From Acidimicrobiales bacterium (GTDB lineage Bacteria > Actinomycetota > Acidimicrobiia > Acidimicrobiales > UBA8190), in contig JASHUM010000018.1 of the NCBI GenBank assembly GCA_030040015.1, positions 1-45,385 on the forward strand: a DNA stretch of 45,385 nucleotides, given 5' to 3'. Below are positions 32,530 to 40,957 of this stretch, one piece after another; the stretch's first letter is position 1; each line of letters starts with the position of its first letter. The position numbers were made by a program, and so were the translations under genes. The notes beneath the pieces were generated by a model that saw nothing but the letters and a program-made list of their open reading frames with translations, did not search any database and was not told the origin of the DNA.

Positions 32530-33240
32530 GTGCGCGTGAAGATCTGTGGGATCACCAGCGAGGCGGACGCCCTGTTGGCGGTGGGCCTGGGGGCCAACGC
32601 CCTCGGTTTCATCTTCGCCCCGTCCCCGCGCCAGGTCTCGGCTCGCGCCGTCCAGCAGATCGTGGACCGCGTGCCACGCGGGGTGCTGACCGTCGGGGTG
32701 TTCCGTGACGAAGCGCCGGCACGGGTGGTCGAGGTGGTGAACCGCATCGGGCTCGGTGCCGCTCAGCTCCACGGCCACGAGTCTGCCGACCAGACGAGAT
32801 GGGTGGCCCAGCGCGTCCCGTTCACGATCCGCGCCTTCCCGGCCGGCCACCCGGATGTGAGCCGGATCGACGACTACGGCGCCGACAGCGTCCTCGTCGA
32901 CAACGCGTCACCGGGGTCGGGCGAGGTGTTCGACTGGCGCCTGGCCGAAGGTGTGGTCGACCCGGCTCGATTGTTCGTGTCGGGGGGCCTCAACGCCGGG
33001 AACGTGGCTGACGCCGTCGCCCATCTGCGCCCCTTCGGGGTGGACGTGTGCAGCGGGGTGGAGGCGGAGCCCGGTCGCAAGGACCCGCACAAGCTGCGCG
33101 CCTTTCTCGTCGCTGCCCGTCAGGCCGCTCTTGCCGCCGGGCTCGACGAGGCAGAGGAGGTGTCCGGGGTGTGGGTGGCGGCCACGGGACGCACCGAGGG
33201 TGACGAAGGCCGGCCCTTCGACTGGCAGGAGGAGGAGTGA
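32530..33240 (+). CDS. trpF: Phosphoribosylanthranilate isomerase
   Basis: A 236-residue isomerase. VKICGIT carries the catalytic Cys, [12 protein letters not shown] and QLHGHE follow, then [11 protein letters not shown] with the catalytic Asp, [11 protein letters not shown] and the phosphate loop [16 protein letters not shown]-terminal tail of about 35 acidic residues is extra. The start is ambiguous: an ATG at 32455 in the same frame would add 25 residues made of two 11-residue repeats (ADDTVREID plus two). I prefer the GTG at 32530 because the family begins here and GGGAG is 9 nt upstream. Its presence is notable, since many actinobacteria lack trpF and use PriA. Confidence 0.9.
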   Translation: MRVKICGITSEADALLAVGLGANALGFIFAPSPRQVSARAVQQIVDRVPRGVLTVGVFRDEAPARVVEVVNRIGLGAAQLHGHESADQTRWVAQRVPFTIRAFPAGHPDVSRIDDYGADSVLVDNASPGSGEVFDWRLAEGVVDPARLFVSGGLNAGNVADAVAHLRPFGVDVCSGVEAEPGRKDPHKLRAFLVAARQAALAAGLDEAEEVSGVWVAATGRTEGDEGRPFDWQEEE

Positions 33241-34409
33241 CGGGCTCGCTCATGGGGTCGCCAGACCCGAGCGGACGCTTCGGCGAGTTCGGCGGGCGCT
33301 ACGTTCCCGAGTCGCTGGTGCCGGCGTGCATGGAGCTCGAGGCGGCCTTCGCCGAAGCGTGGGACGATCCCGCCTTCCACGACGAGCTCGACGCCGTGCT
33401 GGTCGGGTACGGCGGGCGCCCGACCCCGGTCACCGAATGCCGGCGGCTGTCCGAACGGCTCGGGATCCGGTTGCTGCTCAAGCGCGAGGACCTCACCCAC
33501 ACCGGCTCGCACAAGCTCAACAACGTGATCGGCCAGGCCCTGCTGGCCGGGCGGATGGGCAAGCGCAGGCTCGTGGCCGAGACCGGGGCGGGACAGCACG
33601 GGGTGGCCACCGCCACGGCGGCGGCGTTGTTCGGCATGGACTGCGTCGTGTACATGGGCGAGGTCGACACGGCCAGACAGGCGCTCAACGTGTTCCGAAT
33701 GGAGCTGCTCGGTGCCGAGGTGCGGCCGGTGACGAGCGGGAGCCGCACCCTGAAGGACGCCGTCAACGAGGCGCTGCGCGACTGGGTGGCGGAGGTGGAC
33801 CACACCCACTACTGCATCGGCTCGGTCATGGGGCCGCACCCCTACCCGTACATCGTGCGCGAGCTGCAGCGGGTCGTGGGTGAGGAGGCGCGGGTGCAGT
33901 GCCGACAGCTCCTCGGCGGCGCCGACCCCCAGTGGGTGGTGGCCTGTGTCGGCGGGGGGTCGAACGCGGCAGGTACGTTCGCCGGGTTCGTCGACACCGA
34001 CGCAGTACTGGTCGGTGTCGAGGCGGCCGGTGGTGCAGCCATGGGACACGGTGTGCCCGGTGTCGTGCACGGCATGAAGTCGTACCTGATGCAGGACGAG
34101 GCCGGGCAGATCGAGGAGGCGGAGTCGATCTCTGCCGGGCTCGACTACCCGGGTATTGGACCCGAGCACGCCCACCTCGCCACCATAGGCCGGGCTCGCT
34201 ACGAGCAGGCCACCGACGCCGAGGTGCTCGACGCGTTCAGCCTCCTGGCCCGCACCGAGGGGATCGTGCCCGCTCTCGAGCCTGCACATGCGTTGGCCTG
34301 GGTGGCGCGGCAAGCGGGCAAGGAGATCCCCCACGGTGCCACGGTGCTCGTCACGCTGTCGGGACGAGGCGACAAGGACGTCGCCCAGGTGAGGGATCTC
34401 CTGGCGTGA
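33237..34409 (+). CDS. trpB: Tryptophan synthase beta chain
   Basis: A 390-residue PLP enzyme that condenses indole and serine. [13 protein letters not shown] opens the core, [17 protein letters not shown] carries the PLP lysine, [12 protein letters not shown] follows, then [30 protein letters not shown] and [10 protein letters not shown]. This is the standard TrpB1 type that works with TrpA. The GTG overlaps the trpF stop. Confidence 0.96.
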   Translation: MTGSLMGSPDPSGRFGEFGGRYVPESLVPACMELEAAFAEAWDDPAFHDELDAVLVGYGGRPTPVTECRRLSERLGIRLLLKREDLTHTGSHKLNNVIGQALLAGRMGKRRLVAETGAGQHGVATATAAALFGMDCVVYMGEVDTARQALNVFRMELLGAEVRPVTSGSRTLKDAVNEALRDWVAEVDHTHYCIGSVMGPHPYPYIVRELQRVVGEEARVQCRQLLGGADPQWVVACVGGGSNAAGTFAGFVDTDAVLVGVEAAGGAAMGHGVPGVVHGMKSYLMQDEAGQIEEAESISAGLDYPGIGPEHAHLATIGRARYEQATDAEVLDAFSLLARTEGIVPALEPAHALAWVARQAGKEIPHGATVLVTLSGRGDKDVAQVRDLLA

Positions 34410-35209
34410 CCGAGGCACCGGCGCTCGTGGAGGGACGACTCGAGGCCCACTTGCGGGCGCGGCGTCAGCAAGGCCGCAAGCTGCTCGTCACCTACGTGAC
34501 CGCCGGAGTGCGTGCCGACTGGGTCCAGGTCGTCCAGTCGGTAGTGGCGGCCGGTGCCGACGCCGTGGAGCTCGGCATCCCGTTCTCCGACCCGATGATC
34601 GACGGTCCCACCATCCAGGCGGCTTCGGTCGAGGCACTCCGCCGGGGCACGACCCCCGCCGGTGTGCTCGACGCCGTGACCAGCCTCGAGGTCGAAGTGC
34701 CGCTCTGCGTCATGACCTACTACAACATCGTCTTCCGCGCCGGGCACCGTCGCTTCGCCCAGTCGCTGGCGTCGGCAGGGGTTTCGGGCGCCATCGTGCC
34801 CGACCTGTCCCTCGAGGAGGCCGGGGAGTGGTGCCGGGAGGCCGACGACGCCGGGGTGGCCACCGTGCTGCTCGTGGCGCCCTCCACGCCCGAGGACCGG
34901 GTGGCTCGCATCTGCGCCCGGTCGCGAGGCTTCGTGTACGGCGTCGGGCGCATGGGCGTCACTGGCGAGCGGGGCGAGCTCGCCGGTTCGGCCCGCCGAG
35001 TGGCCCGGCGAGTCCGGGCCGCCACCGACCTTCCCGTCTGCATCGGCATCGGTGTGTCCACCCCCGAGCAGGCGGCCGAGGCGTGCCTGGACGCCGACGG
35101 CGTCGTCGTCGGCTCGGCGCTGGTGCGGCGGGTGCTCGAGGGAGCCAGCCCCGACGAGGCGGGGGAGTTCGTGGCCGGGGTTCGGGGCCGCCTGGACGCA
35201 GGTGCCTGA
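34406..35209 (+). CDS. trpA: Tryptophan synthase alpha chain
   Basis: A 267-residue barrel that releases indole from indole-3-glycerol phosphate and channels it to Trp[21 protein letters not shown] holds the catalytic Glu and Asp; [38 protein letters not shown] and [11 protein letters not shown] follow. It reads [12 protein letters not shown] where most have xYxVSxxGVTG, a conservative change. The GTG overlaps the trpB stop. Last gene of the trp set. Confidence 0.95.
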   Translation: MTEAPALVEGRLEAHLRARRQQGRKLLVTYVTAGVRADWVQVVQSVVAAGADAVELGIPFSDPMIDGPTIQAASVEALRRGTTPAGVLDAVTSLEVEVPLCVMTYYNIVFRAGHRRFAQSLASAGVSGAIVPDLSLEEAGEWCREADDAGVATVLLVAPSTPEDRVARICARSRGFVYGVGRMGVTGERGELAGSARRVARRVRAATDLPVCIGIGVSTPEQAAEACLDADGVVVGSALVRRVLEGASPDEAGEFVAGVRGRLDAGA

Positions 35210-35219
35210 CGCTTCGATC

Positions 35220-35261
35220 CCGGGATACTCAGGCTGGTCACCGGGATACTCAGGCTGGTCA
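35220..35261. repeat. Perfect tandem 21-bp repeat downstream of trpA
   Basis: Two identical, directly abutting copies of a 21-bp unit that begins CCGGGATACTC and ends GCTGGTCA. They start 10 bp after the trpA stop, in the 115-bp gap before the Gly-rich protein gene. Each copy contains GATACT, a weak -10-like hexamer. They may be paired operator sites or a local duplication. Confidence 0.85.
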
Positions 35262-35274
35262 CAGGGTGGCGGCG

Positions 35275-35280
35275 TACGTT
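35275..35280 (+). promoter_or_regulatory. Candidate -10 box for the Gly-rich protein gene
   Basis: TACGTT lies about 45 nt before the start codon, so this gene would have a real 5' leader with an AAGGAG Shine-Dalgarno at 35311-35316, unlike most genes here. No clear -35 is visible. Confidence 0.3.
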
Positions 35281-35324
35281 CGCACCGATAGAGCCATGTC
35301 AGGAGCACACAAGGAGCTGAGGCT

Positions 35325-36083
35325 GTGATGGACGAGCACACTGAGGCGTTCGGGGGGCCGGACGTCGACGCCCCTGGCCCGTCTTCGGAACCGCTGCGGA
35401 CGTGGGATCCGCCTGCGGCGCCCCCGACACGGAGGCGCCGCCGGTGGCCCAAAGTGGTGGCGGCGACGGGGATCGCCACCGGCACGGCCGTGGGCGCCGC
35501 CGTCCTGGCCGCGGCAGCGACGAGCGGTTCGAGCCAGCCGTCGTCATCGAGCACCTTGGCTGCAGGCTCCGGGGGCTCGACGAGCTCGGGCTCGTCGGGC
35601 GCCTCGGGTTCGCCGAACACGCCGCCCGGGCCCGGCGGTGGCTTCGGGGGTGGCCGAGGCGGTGGGTTCGGTGGGTTCGGTGGGTTCGGTGGGTTCGGCA
35701 TGGGTGGCAACGTCCTGCACGGCGTGTTCACCATCTCGGGACCCAACGGCACGTACGAGACCATGCAGGAGCAGACGGGCACGGTGACCGCCATCAGCGA
35801 CACCTCCGGCTCCACGTGGTCGATGACCGTGAAAAGCGCCGACGGTACCTCCCTCACCTACGTGATCGACAGCGGCACGTCGATCGACGGCGGCGAGACC
35901 GGTGTGTCGAGCATCGCCACGAACGACTCGGTCGACGTGCTGGCCGTGGTGTCCAACGGCACGGCGACGGCCAAGGAGATCACCGACTCCACCGTGCTCA
36001 AGAGCAACGGCCAGAGCTGGATGCCCAGCCGGCCGACGCCTCCGTCGGGCTCGGGCGACTCGGGGAGCACCTCCACGAGCTGA
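35325..36083 (+). CDS. Membrane-anchored Gly-rich DUF5666-like protein
   Basis: A 252-residue protein of unknown function. A Pro/Arg-rich cytoplasmic segment (about 1-43) is followed by one hydrophobic helix (about 44-67), a Ser/Gly/Pro linker, a Phe-Gly repeat tract (about 105-125), and a C-terminal beta-rich domain (about 145-228: GTVTAISDTSGSTWSMTVKS..., VDVLAVVSNGTATAKEITDS) resembling DUF5666. The topology suggests an extracytoplasmic, surface-facing domain. AAGGAG sits 8 nt before the GTG; the adjacent ATG at 35328 is an equal choice. It may be co-transcribed with nothing else. Confidence 0.75.
   Translation: MMDEHTEAFGGPDVDAPGPSSEPLRTWDPPAAPPTRRRRRWPKVVAATGIATGTAVGAAVLAAAATSGSSQPSSSSTLAAGSGGSTSSGSSGASGSPNTPPGPGGGFGGGRGGGFGGFGGFGGFGMGGNVLHGVFTISGPNGTYETMQEQTGTVTAISDTSGSTWSMTVKSADGTSLTYVIDSGTSIDGGETGVSSIATNDSVDVLAVVSNGTATAKEITDSTVLKSNGQSWMPSRPTPPSGSGDSGSTSTS
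35661..35696 (+). repeat. Four copies of a 9-bp coding repeat
   Basis: GGTGGGTTC is repeated four times without interruption inside the Gly-rich gene, encoding Gly-Gly-Phe units. It is identical at the DNA level, so it is a likely site of copy-number change by slippage. Confidence 0.85.
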
Positions 36084-36143
36084 CGGGTCTCGGGCTCCTG
36101 CGCATGAGCCCGTGCGCATGAGCCCCTTCCCGGACTGAGACGT

Positions 36144-36161
36144 CGCGCCCCGCCGGGCGCG
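36144..36161. terminator. Hairpin after the Gly-rich protein gene
   Basis: A perfect 7-bp stem, CGCGCCC with GGGCGCG, and a 4-nt CGCC loop, 60 bp after the Gly-rich gene. Just before it, TGCGCATGAGCCC occurs twice (36099-36111 and 36113-36125). No U-tract. It could end the upstream transcript or lie in the leader of the next gene. Confidence 0.4.
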
Positions 36162-36172
36162 AAGGTAGGCGG

Positions 36173-37972
36173 GTGACCGCCACGGCCACTGCGGTCGCCC
36201 GGGACCCGGCCCGCCGCCCGCTACACGGGTCCATCCCGGGGCACGACCATGGGCGTCCCCTCGTCGTCGACGGCGTCGTCGGCGCCGTCTTCCTGGCGCT
36301 GGGTGTCCTGGTCTGGTGGCACTTGTGGTCCGACGGGTTCGGCGGAGCCCTGCCGACTGGGTCCCTCGACGTCGGCGCCGGCGTGTGGTGGCTGGCCTGG
36401 GTGCCGCACGTGCTCGCCCAGGGCGGGAATCCCTTCTTCACGCGGGCCATGGACTTCCCGGCCGGAGTGAACGTCCTCGCCAACACGTCGTATCTCCTGG
36501 TGGGCCTGGTGCTCTCGCCCATCACCGTCACGGCCGGGCCGGTGGCCGCCTACACCGTCGCCCTCGTTCTCGCCCCGGCCCTCGACGCCTTCGTCGCCTA
36601 CCGCGTCTTCCGGCGCTACGCGCCGTGGGCACCCGGTGCCTTCGTGGGTGGGCTCTTCTACGGCTTCGGGCCCTTCGTGTCGACCGATCTCCGCTTCGGC
36701 CATCTCAACGTCACCACCCTCGTCCTCCCTCCCTTGGCCCTGGTCGTGGTCGACCGGCTCGTCCGCCTCCGCACCGGCTCTCCGTGGCGGGCCGGGCTGT
36801 GGCTGGGGCTGCTCGTGGTGGCGCAGTTCTTCGTGTCGGCCGAGGTGCTGGCCATGGGTGTGGCGGTCGGCGCGTGCGGGGTCGTGATCGTGGCTCTGTC
36901 AGGGTGGCGACGGTTCAGGGAAGGGGTGCCGTACACGAGCCGGGCGCTCGGAACCGCCCTCGCCTTGGTCGCCGTCGTCCTCGCTTTTCCGTTGTGGTGG
37001 TACGTGGCTGGCCCCCGGCACTTCACCGGCGCCGTCTGGGCCGACATGACGGGGTTGTCGGCGTCGCTCCAGGCGTTCGTGGTGCCCCACGGCGCACTCG
37101 CCGGTGTCGTCTTCTTGAGCGGCGGCAACGGCGACTATCTCGGCATCCCCGTGGTGGTCGTGCTCCTGGCCGGGGTCCTGAGGTGGCGTCAGGACCGCAC
37201 GCTGTGTTTCGCAGTCGGCATGGCCGCCGTGTCAGCTGTCCTCGCCATGGGCACGACCCTGCACGTGGGAAGAGCCGCCACCGGCGTGCCCCTCCCCGCC
37301 TGGCCGCTGTTGCACCTGCCGCTGCTGTCGTCGATCGCTGCCTCGCGCTTCGCGGCGTTCGTGGATCTCTTCGCCGGCTTCGCCTTGGCGCTCGTTCTGG
37401 ACCACGCCTGGCGGTCGTTGTCGGCTCGGCGTCGGGCTCGCCAGCGGTGGTGGCTGGCGCCTTCGGTCGTGCTCGTCGTGGCGTGTGCATGCCTCGCCCC
37501 GGCCGCGCTGGTGGCGCCCTGGGTCTATCCGGCCCAGCGCCTGCCCCGGCCGAGCGTGGTCTCGGCCCTCCGCCGGCTGCCGGCGGGGACCGTCGTGCGC
37601 GAGTACCCGGTGTCGACGGGCACCGACGGCGACGCACTCGTCTGGCAGGCGCGGTCGGGACTCTCCTACCGGCTCACCACCGGGTACGCCATCGTTCCCG
37701 GGCCCGATGGACGTGCCGCCACCGCCCCGACGAACGGCCCTCTCGGGTTGGTGTTCGCGGCCGCCGCCTTGGGAACGCTCCCGGCTCGTCCCGCGACGTC
37801 GCTCGTCGACAGCGTCCGTGCCCAGGCGTTCGCAGGCGGCGCGCAGGCCGTCGTCGTCGTCACTCCCAGCCCGGGCGGGACACGGCTGATCGCACTGCTC
37901 ACCCGGGCGCTCGGCGAGCCGGCGGTCAGCGGGGGAGGGGCCTTGTGGCTGGCGCCGGGGGCGCGGCGCTGA
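36173..37972 (+). CDS. Polytopic membrane protein, GT-C-like glycosyltransferase candidate
   Basis: A 599-residue protein with about eleven hydrophobic helices between residues 30 and 460 and a C-terminal extracytoplasmic domain of about 130 residues (VVREYPVSTGTDGDALVWQ). The helix pattern, an acidic LDVGAGVW loop after the first helix, and an AMDFPAGVN segment resemble integral membrane mannosyl/arabinosyltransferase-type (GT-C) proteins, but I cannot name a family. The GTG start lacks a clear Shine-Dalgarno. It faces the next gene across a strong hairpin. Confidence 0.65.
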   Translation: MTATATAVARDPARRPLHGSIPGHDHGRPLVVDGVVGAVFLALGVLVWWHLWSDGFGGALPTGSLDVGAGVWWLAWVPHVLAQGGNPFFTRAMDFPAGVNVLANTSYLLVGLVLSPITVTAGPVAAYTVALVLAPALDAFVAYRVFRRYAPWAPGAFVGGLFYGFGPFVSTDLRFGHLNVTTLVLPPLALVVVDRLVRLRTGSPWRAGLWLGLLVVAQFFVSAEVLAMGVAVGACGVVIVALSGWRRFREGVPYTSRALGTALALVAVVLAFPLWWYVAGPRHFTGAVWADMTGLSASLQAFVVPHGALAGVVFLSGGNGDYLGIPVVVVLLAGVLRWRQDRTLCFAVGMAAVSAVLAMGTTLHVGRAATGVPLPAWPLLHLPLLSSIAASRFAAFVDLFAGFALALVLDHAWRSLSARRRARQRWWLAPSVVLVVACACLAPAALVAPWVYPAQRLPRPSVVSALRRLPAGTVVREYPVSTGTDGDALVWQARSGLSYRLTTGYAIVPGPDGRAATAPTNGPLGLVFAAAALGTLPARPATSLVDSVRAQAFAGGAQAVVVVTPSPGGTRLIALLTRALGEPAVSGGGALWLAPGARR

Positions 37973-37997
37973 GTGACGGCGACACCGTCGGCGTCAC
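37973..37997. terminator. Bidirectional hairpin between convergent membrane-protein genes
   Basis: GTGACG pairs with CGTCAC, one G/G mismatch follows, then CGAC pairs with GTCG around an ACC loop. It begins directly after one stop codon and covers the stop of the opposing gene, so it may serve both. No U-tract. Confidence 0.5.
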
Positions 37998-39235
37998 AGG
38001 CGGATGGCGCGATGCACGAACGTGGCGGCCCACAGGACACCGAGGAGTGCGACGGGGATCCACAGCCGGCGACGTGACCCGACCATGACGACGGCCGAGA
38101 GGAGGTAGAGGTCCTCGAACCCGCGGAAGTCGGCTCGCCCGGACCAGATCCCCTTCGAGAGCGACAGCGCCACCAGCAGGGCGATGCCCCATGCCACCCG
38201 TTCCCACAGCGTGACCCGGCTCTGTGAGATCGACCATGCCGCCACGATGGTGACGACAGCCAGGACGGCGAACTCGCTCAGCCAGATGGTCGAGCTCGAC
38301 GACGGCCACGTGGCCAGGAAATGGCCGACGGCACGAACCATGTTGACCACCGGTACGGCCAGGTTGTCCCCTGCTCCGTTGCGGAAGGGGAGCTTGCCGG
38401 TCTCCTCCCAGCCGTAGAGTTGCCAGGCGCCGAAGGACGCCACCGGGATGACCCAGGCCAGGTCTTCGGAGCCCGGCCTGCGTCGGCCCCAGAGAACCCG
38501 GGCGACGCTCACGACAGCGACGGCCAGCACGACGTCGAAGGTCGTCTCGATGGTGAGCACAGCGCCGGCGAGGAGCAGGCCTGCCGCCCACCAACGTCGT
38601 CGTCGTAACAGGAGCAAGGCGGCGAGCAGGAACGCGCTCGCCACGACCTCGGGAAGATCGCGCCCCATGCTGAACAGCAGTCCCCAGAAGGCGGGGAAGA
38701 GCAGACCCCAGACGGCGTGCCGTCCGGCGTCGCGAGCGAAGATGGCGCCGAGCCATCCCAACGACGCGAACGCGACCAGGTTCACGACGACCATGGCCCA
38801 GGGGACGGCCGAAGCGTGGCCCCCGCCCGAGACGATCCACGACAAGACCGGGAACCCGATGCGCTCGACCCGGAACACCCTGTCGAACGTGATGCCGAAG
38901 GCGGTCTTGGAGAGGTCGAGCGGGTCGAGTGCCAGGCGGTAATAGAACTGCCCGTCGTACCCCGTGCCGTGGAACACGTGCAGCCCCTTCGGGGCTCGGG
39001 CCGGGTTCACGAACCGACTGCCGGCGAAGACGAACCTCGTGATGTTGCCGTGGGCGACCAGGAACAGCCGGGCCAGGACGAAAGCGATCCCGCTCAGCCC
39101 GGCAACCGCGGCTGGCGTCGCCGGCGAGTCGAGCCGTCCCCGCGACCGAGCTGCCTCGCTCGATGGCTGGCGACGACTTCGAGCGACGGGGCTCTCGATG
39201 TTCAGGTCACGTCTCCGCGGTAGGTGACCAGACAT
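37994..39235 (-). CDS. Polytopic membrane protein, putative glycopolymer-related GT-C type
   Basis: A 413-residue protein. A basic, Ser-rich N-terminus is followed by a first helix (about 42-62), an exposed loop with GTGYDGQFYYRLALDP, and about eight more helices. The loop motif resembles that of proteins annotated as the AZOBR_p60025 cell-surface glycopolymer family, from memory only. A role in transferring sugars from a lipid carrier outside the membrane is plausible but unproven. Start is ATG; it is separated from the ubiB gene end by 87 bp in which I see nothing definite. Confidence 0.65.
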   Translation of the reverse strand: MSGHLPRRRDLNIESPVARSRRQPSSEAARSRGRLDSPATPAAVAGLSGIAFVLARLFLVAHGNITRFVFAGSRFVNPARAPKGLHVFHGTGYDGQFYYRLALDPLDLSKTAFGITFDRVFRVERIGFPVLSWIVSGGGHASAVPWAMVVVNLVAFASLGWLGAIFARDAGRHAVWGLLFPAFWGLLFSMGRDLPEVVASAFLLAALLLLRRRRWWAAGLLLAGAVLTIETTFDVVLAVAVVSVARVLWGRRRPGSEDLAWVIPVASFGAWQLYGWEETGKLPFRNGAGDNLAVPVVNMVRAVGHFLATWPSSSSTIWLSEFAVLAVVTIVAAWSISQSRVTLWERVAWGIALLVALSLSKGIWSGRADFRGFEDLYLLSAVVMVGSRRRLWIPVALLGVLWAATFVHRAIRL

Positions 39236-39322
39236 TCGCAGTCCGGTGTCGCCGCGTCCAACCGCGGGGCACCTGTGAAAGTGCCAAGGGACCTCTGTGA
39301 GGCTTCTGTGCCGGGGTCAAGC

Positions 39323-40957
39323 TCAGTTTCCGTGGCGCCGTTTGGCCCGCCCGGCTTGGTGCTCGAGGCGTCGGCGGATCAGCTCCCGGCGTTCCTGAAG
39401 CTCTCGATAGGTGAGACCCTCCACAGGTTCGGTGATGCCGAAGGAGGCCCGGATCCCCTCGACGTCTATGGCAGGCATGAACGCCGGGTCGAGGCCGATG
39501 TCACGAGCGATCCGCTCACCGTGGTGCACGTAGAAGTGCATCACGATGGCCACGATCTCGCTGATCATGTCCATCTCGGGCGCCATCAAGCCGATGGCGC
39601 CGTCGAGGAAGAGCATGTCCTTCACGTAGAGCATGAGCTCCTTGGGCATGCGGGCGCCGTAGCCGAGGAGGGCCTTGGTGACGTCGCGGATCTGCGACGT
39701 GAGCTCCTCTCCGCTCAGGGTCGTGGGGTCAACCGGGGGCTTGTCCAGTCCAAGGTCACGGATGACGGCGTCGACATCGGTTGACGCCGGCAGCGCGCCC
39801 AGGTCGCGAATGGCCTCGACCTGGCCGCGGATGTCGTAGGCGGAGCCGGCGATGATGAGGCGGAGCAGAGCCAGGCGCTGGGCGTCGTCGAGGCGACCCG
39901 TGATGCCGAAGTCGAGCAGGGCCACGCGCCCGTCGTGGCGCACGAAGAGGTTGCCGCCGTGGAGGTCTCCGTGGAAGACCCCGTAGAGGAGCGCCCCCTC
40001 GAGAAAGGCGATCATCGCGGCGTGCAGGACTGCGGCGGTGTCGACGCCGGCGTTGTGCATGGCCTCGACGTTGCCCCAGGCGAACCCGTCGAGCCGCTCC
40101 ATGACGAGGACGCGACGGGTCACGAGCTCGGGATGGGGACGGGGGACGACCAGTGCCCGCTGCCCGGTCTCGGCCAGGACGCGGGCCACGTCGAGCATGT
40201 TCTGCGCCTCGAGACGGAAGTCGAGCTCCTCGACGATGGTCTCGGCGAAGAGCTCGACCAGCGCCGGGGGGTTGGCCAGGGCCGCCACCGGGATCCGGCC
40301 CACCAACAAGGGGGCGATCCAGCTCATGACGCCGAGGTCGAGACGAACGAGGCGAGCCACCGTCGGGCGCTGCACCTTGACGACGACTTGCTCCCCGGTG
40401 ACGAGTCGCGCCGCGTGGACCTGGGCGATGGACGCCGCTGCCACCGGGGCGAGCTCGAAGACGGCGAACAGCTCGTCGAGAGGGCGGCCGAGGTCCTCCT
40501 CGACGATGCGGCGCACGATGTCGAACGGCTCGGCCGGAACCTGGTCGCGCAACAGGCGGAACTCGGACACCAGCTCCTCGGGGAACAGCCCCTCGCCCGA
40601 GGACAGGATCTGGCCCAGCTTGATGTAGGTCGGCCCTAGGCGCTCGAAGGCTCGGCGGAGGCGCAGTGAGAGTCCGGCACGCGACACGTGGGTGCCGCGG
40701 CGGCGGTCCAAGCCGTACCAGCCCAGTAGGGCCCGCCCGAGCAGCGAGGCGACCCGCACCACGCGGACACCAGGCGGGAGCCGGCGACGGCGGGTGAGGT
40801 GCGGTGCCTCGGCCCGGGTGGCGGCCCGCAGTTCGTCGATGCCGTCGCGCCAGGCGAGGGCGGCGGGGTCCACCAGCCACGGCGCACTCGACGAGAAGGC
40901 GCCGACCTCGAGGTCGGCAGGCTCCTCGGAGGCGCCGAGGGCATCGGCGTCAGTCAC
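39323..40957 (-). CDS. ABC1/AarF (UbiB-family) atypical kinase
   Basis: A 544-residue UbiB-family protein. The family-specific KxGQ motif is in YIKLGQILSSGEGLFPEEL, the Ala-rich loop in VAAASIAQVHAARL, the catalytic Lys in VVVKVQRP, the catalytic loop in VFHGDLHGGNLFVRHD and the metal-binding DFG in LLDFGITGR. Family members are ATPases that support quinone synthesis or lipid handling. No clear C-terminal membrane helix is visible. Its GTG start overlaps the fabF end by 8 nt, so it is the last gene of the fatty-acid cluster. Confidence 0.9.
   Translation of the reverse strand: MTDADALGASEEPADLEVGAFSSSAPWLVDPAALAWRDGIDELRAATRAEAPHLTRRRRLPPGVRVVRVASLLGRALLGWYGLDRRRGTHVSRAGLSLRLRRAFERLGPTYIKLGQILSSGEGLFPEELVSEFRLLRDQVPAEPFDIVRRIVEEDLGRPLDELFAVFELAPVAAASIAQVHAARLVTGEQVVVKVQRPTVARLVRLDLGVMSWIAPLLVGRIPVAALANPPALVELFAETIVEELDFRLEAQNMLDVARVLAETGQRALVVPRPHPELVTRRVLVMERLDGFAWGNVEAMHNAGVDTAAVLHAAMIAFLEGALLYGVFHGDLHGGNLFVRHDGRVALLDFGITGRLDDAQRLALLRLIIAGSAYDIRGQVEAIRDLGALPASTDVDAVIRDLGLDKPPVDPTTLSGEELTSQIRDVTKALLGYGARMPKELMLYVKDMLFLDGAIGLMAPEMDMISEIVAIVMHFYVHHGERIARDIGLDPAFMPAIDVEGIRASFGITEPVEGLTYRELQERRELIRRRLEHQAGRAKRRHGN

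Noticed and set aside
32471-32538. 22-codon frame overlapping the trpC stop, with a repeated TRFGRLT peptide
   Set aside because: It is produced by the 33-nt repeat read in another frame. A leader-peptide role would need Trp codons, and it has none.
36099-36125. Two copies of a 13-bp sequence (offset 14) upstream of the 599-residue protein gene
   Set aside because: Short and close together, most simply a local duplication; recorded under the adjacent hairpin instead of as a separate element.
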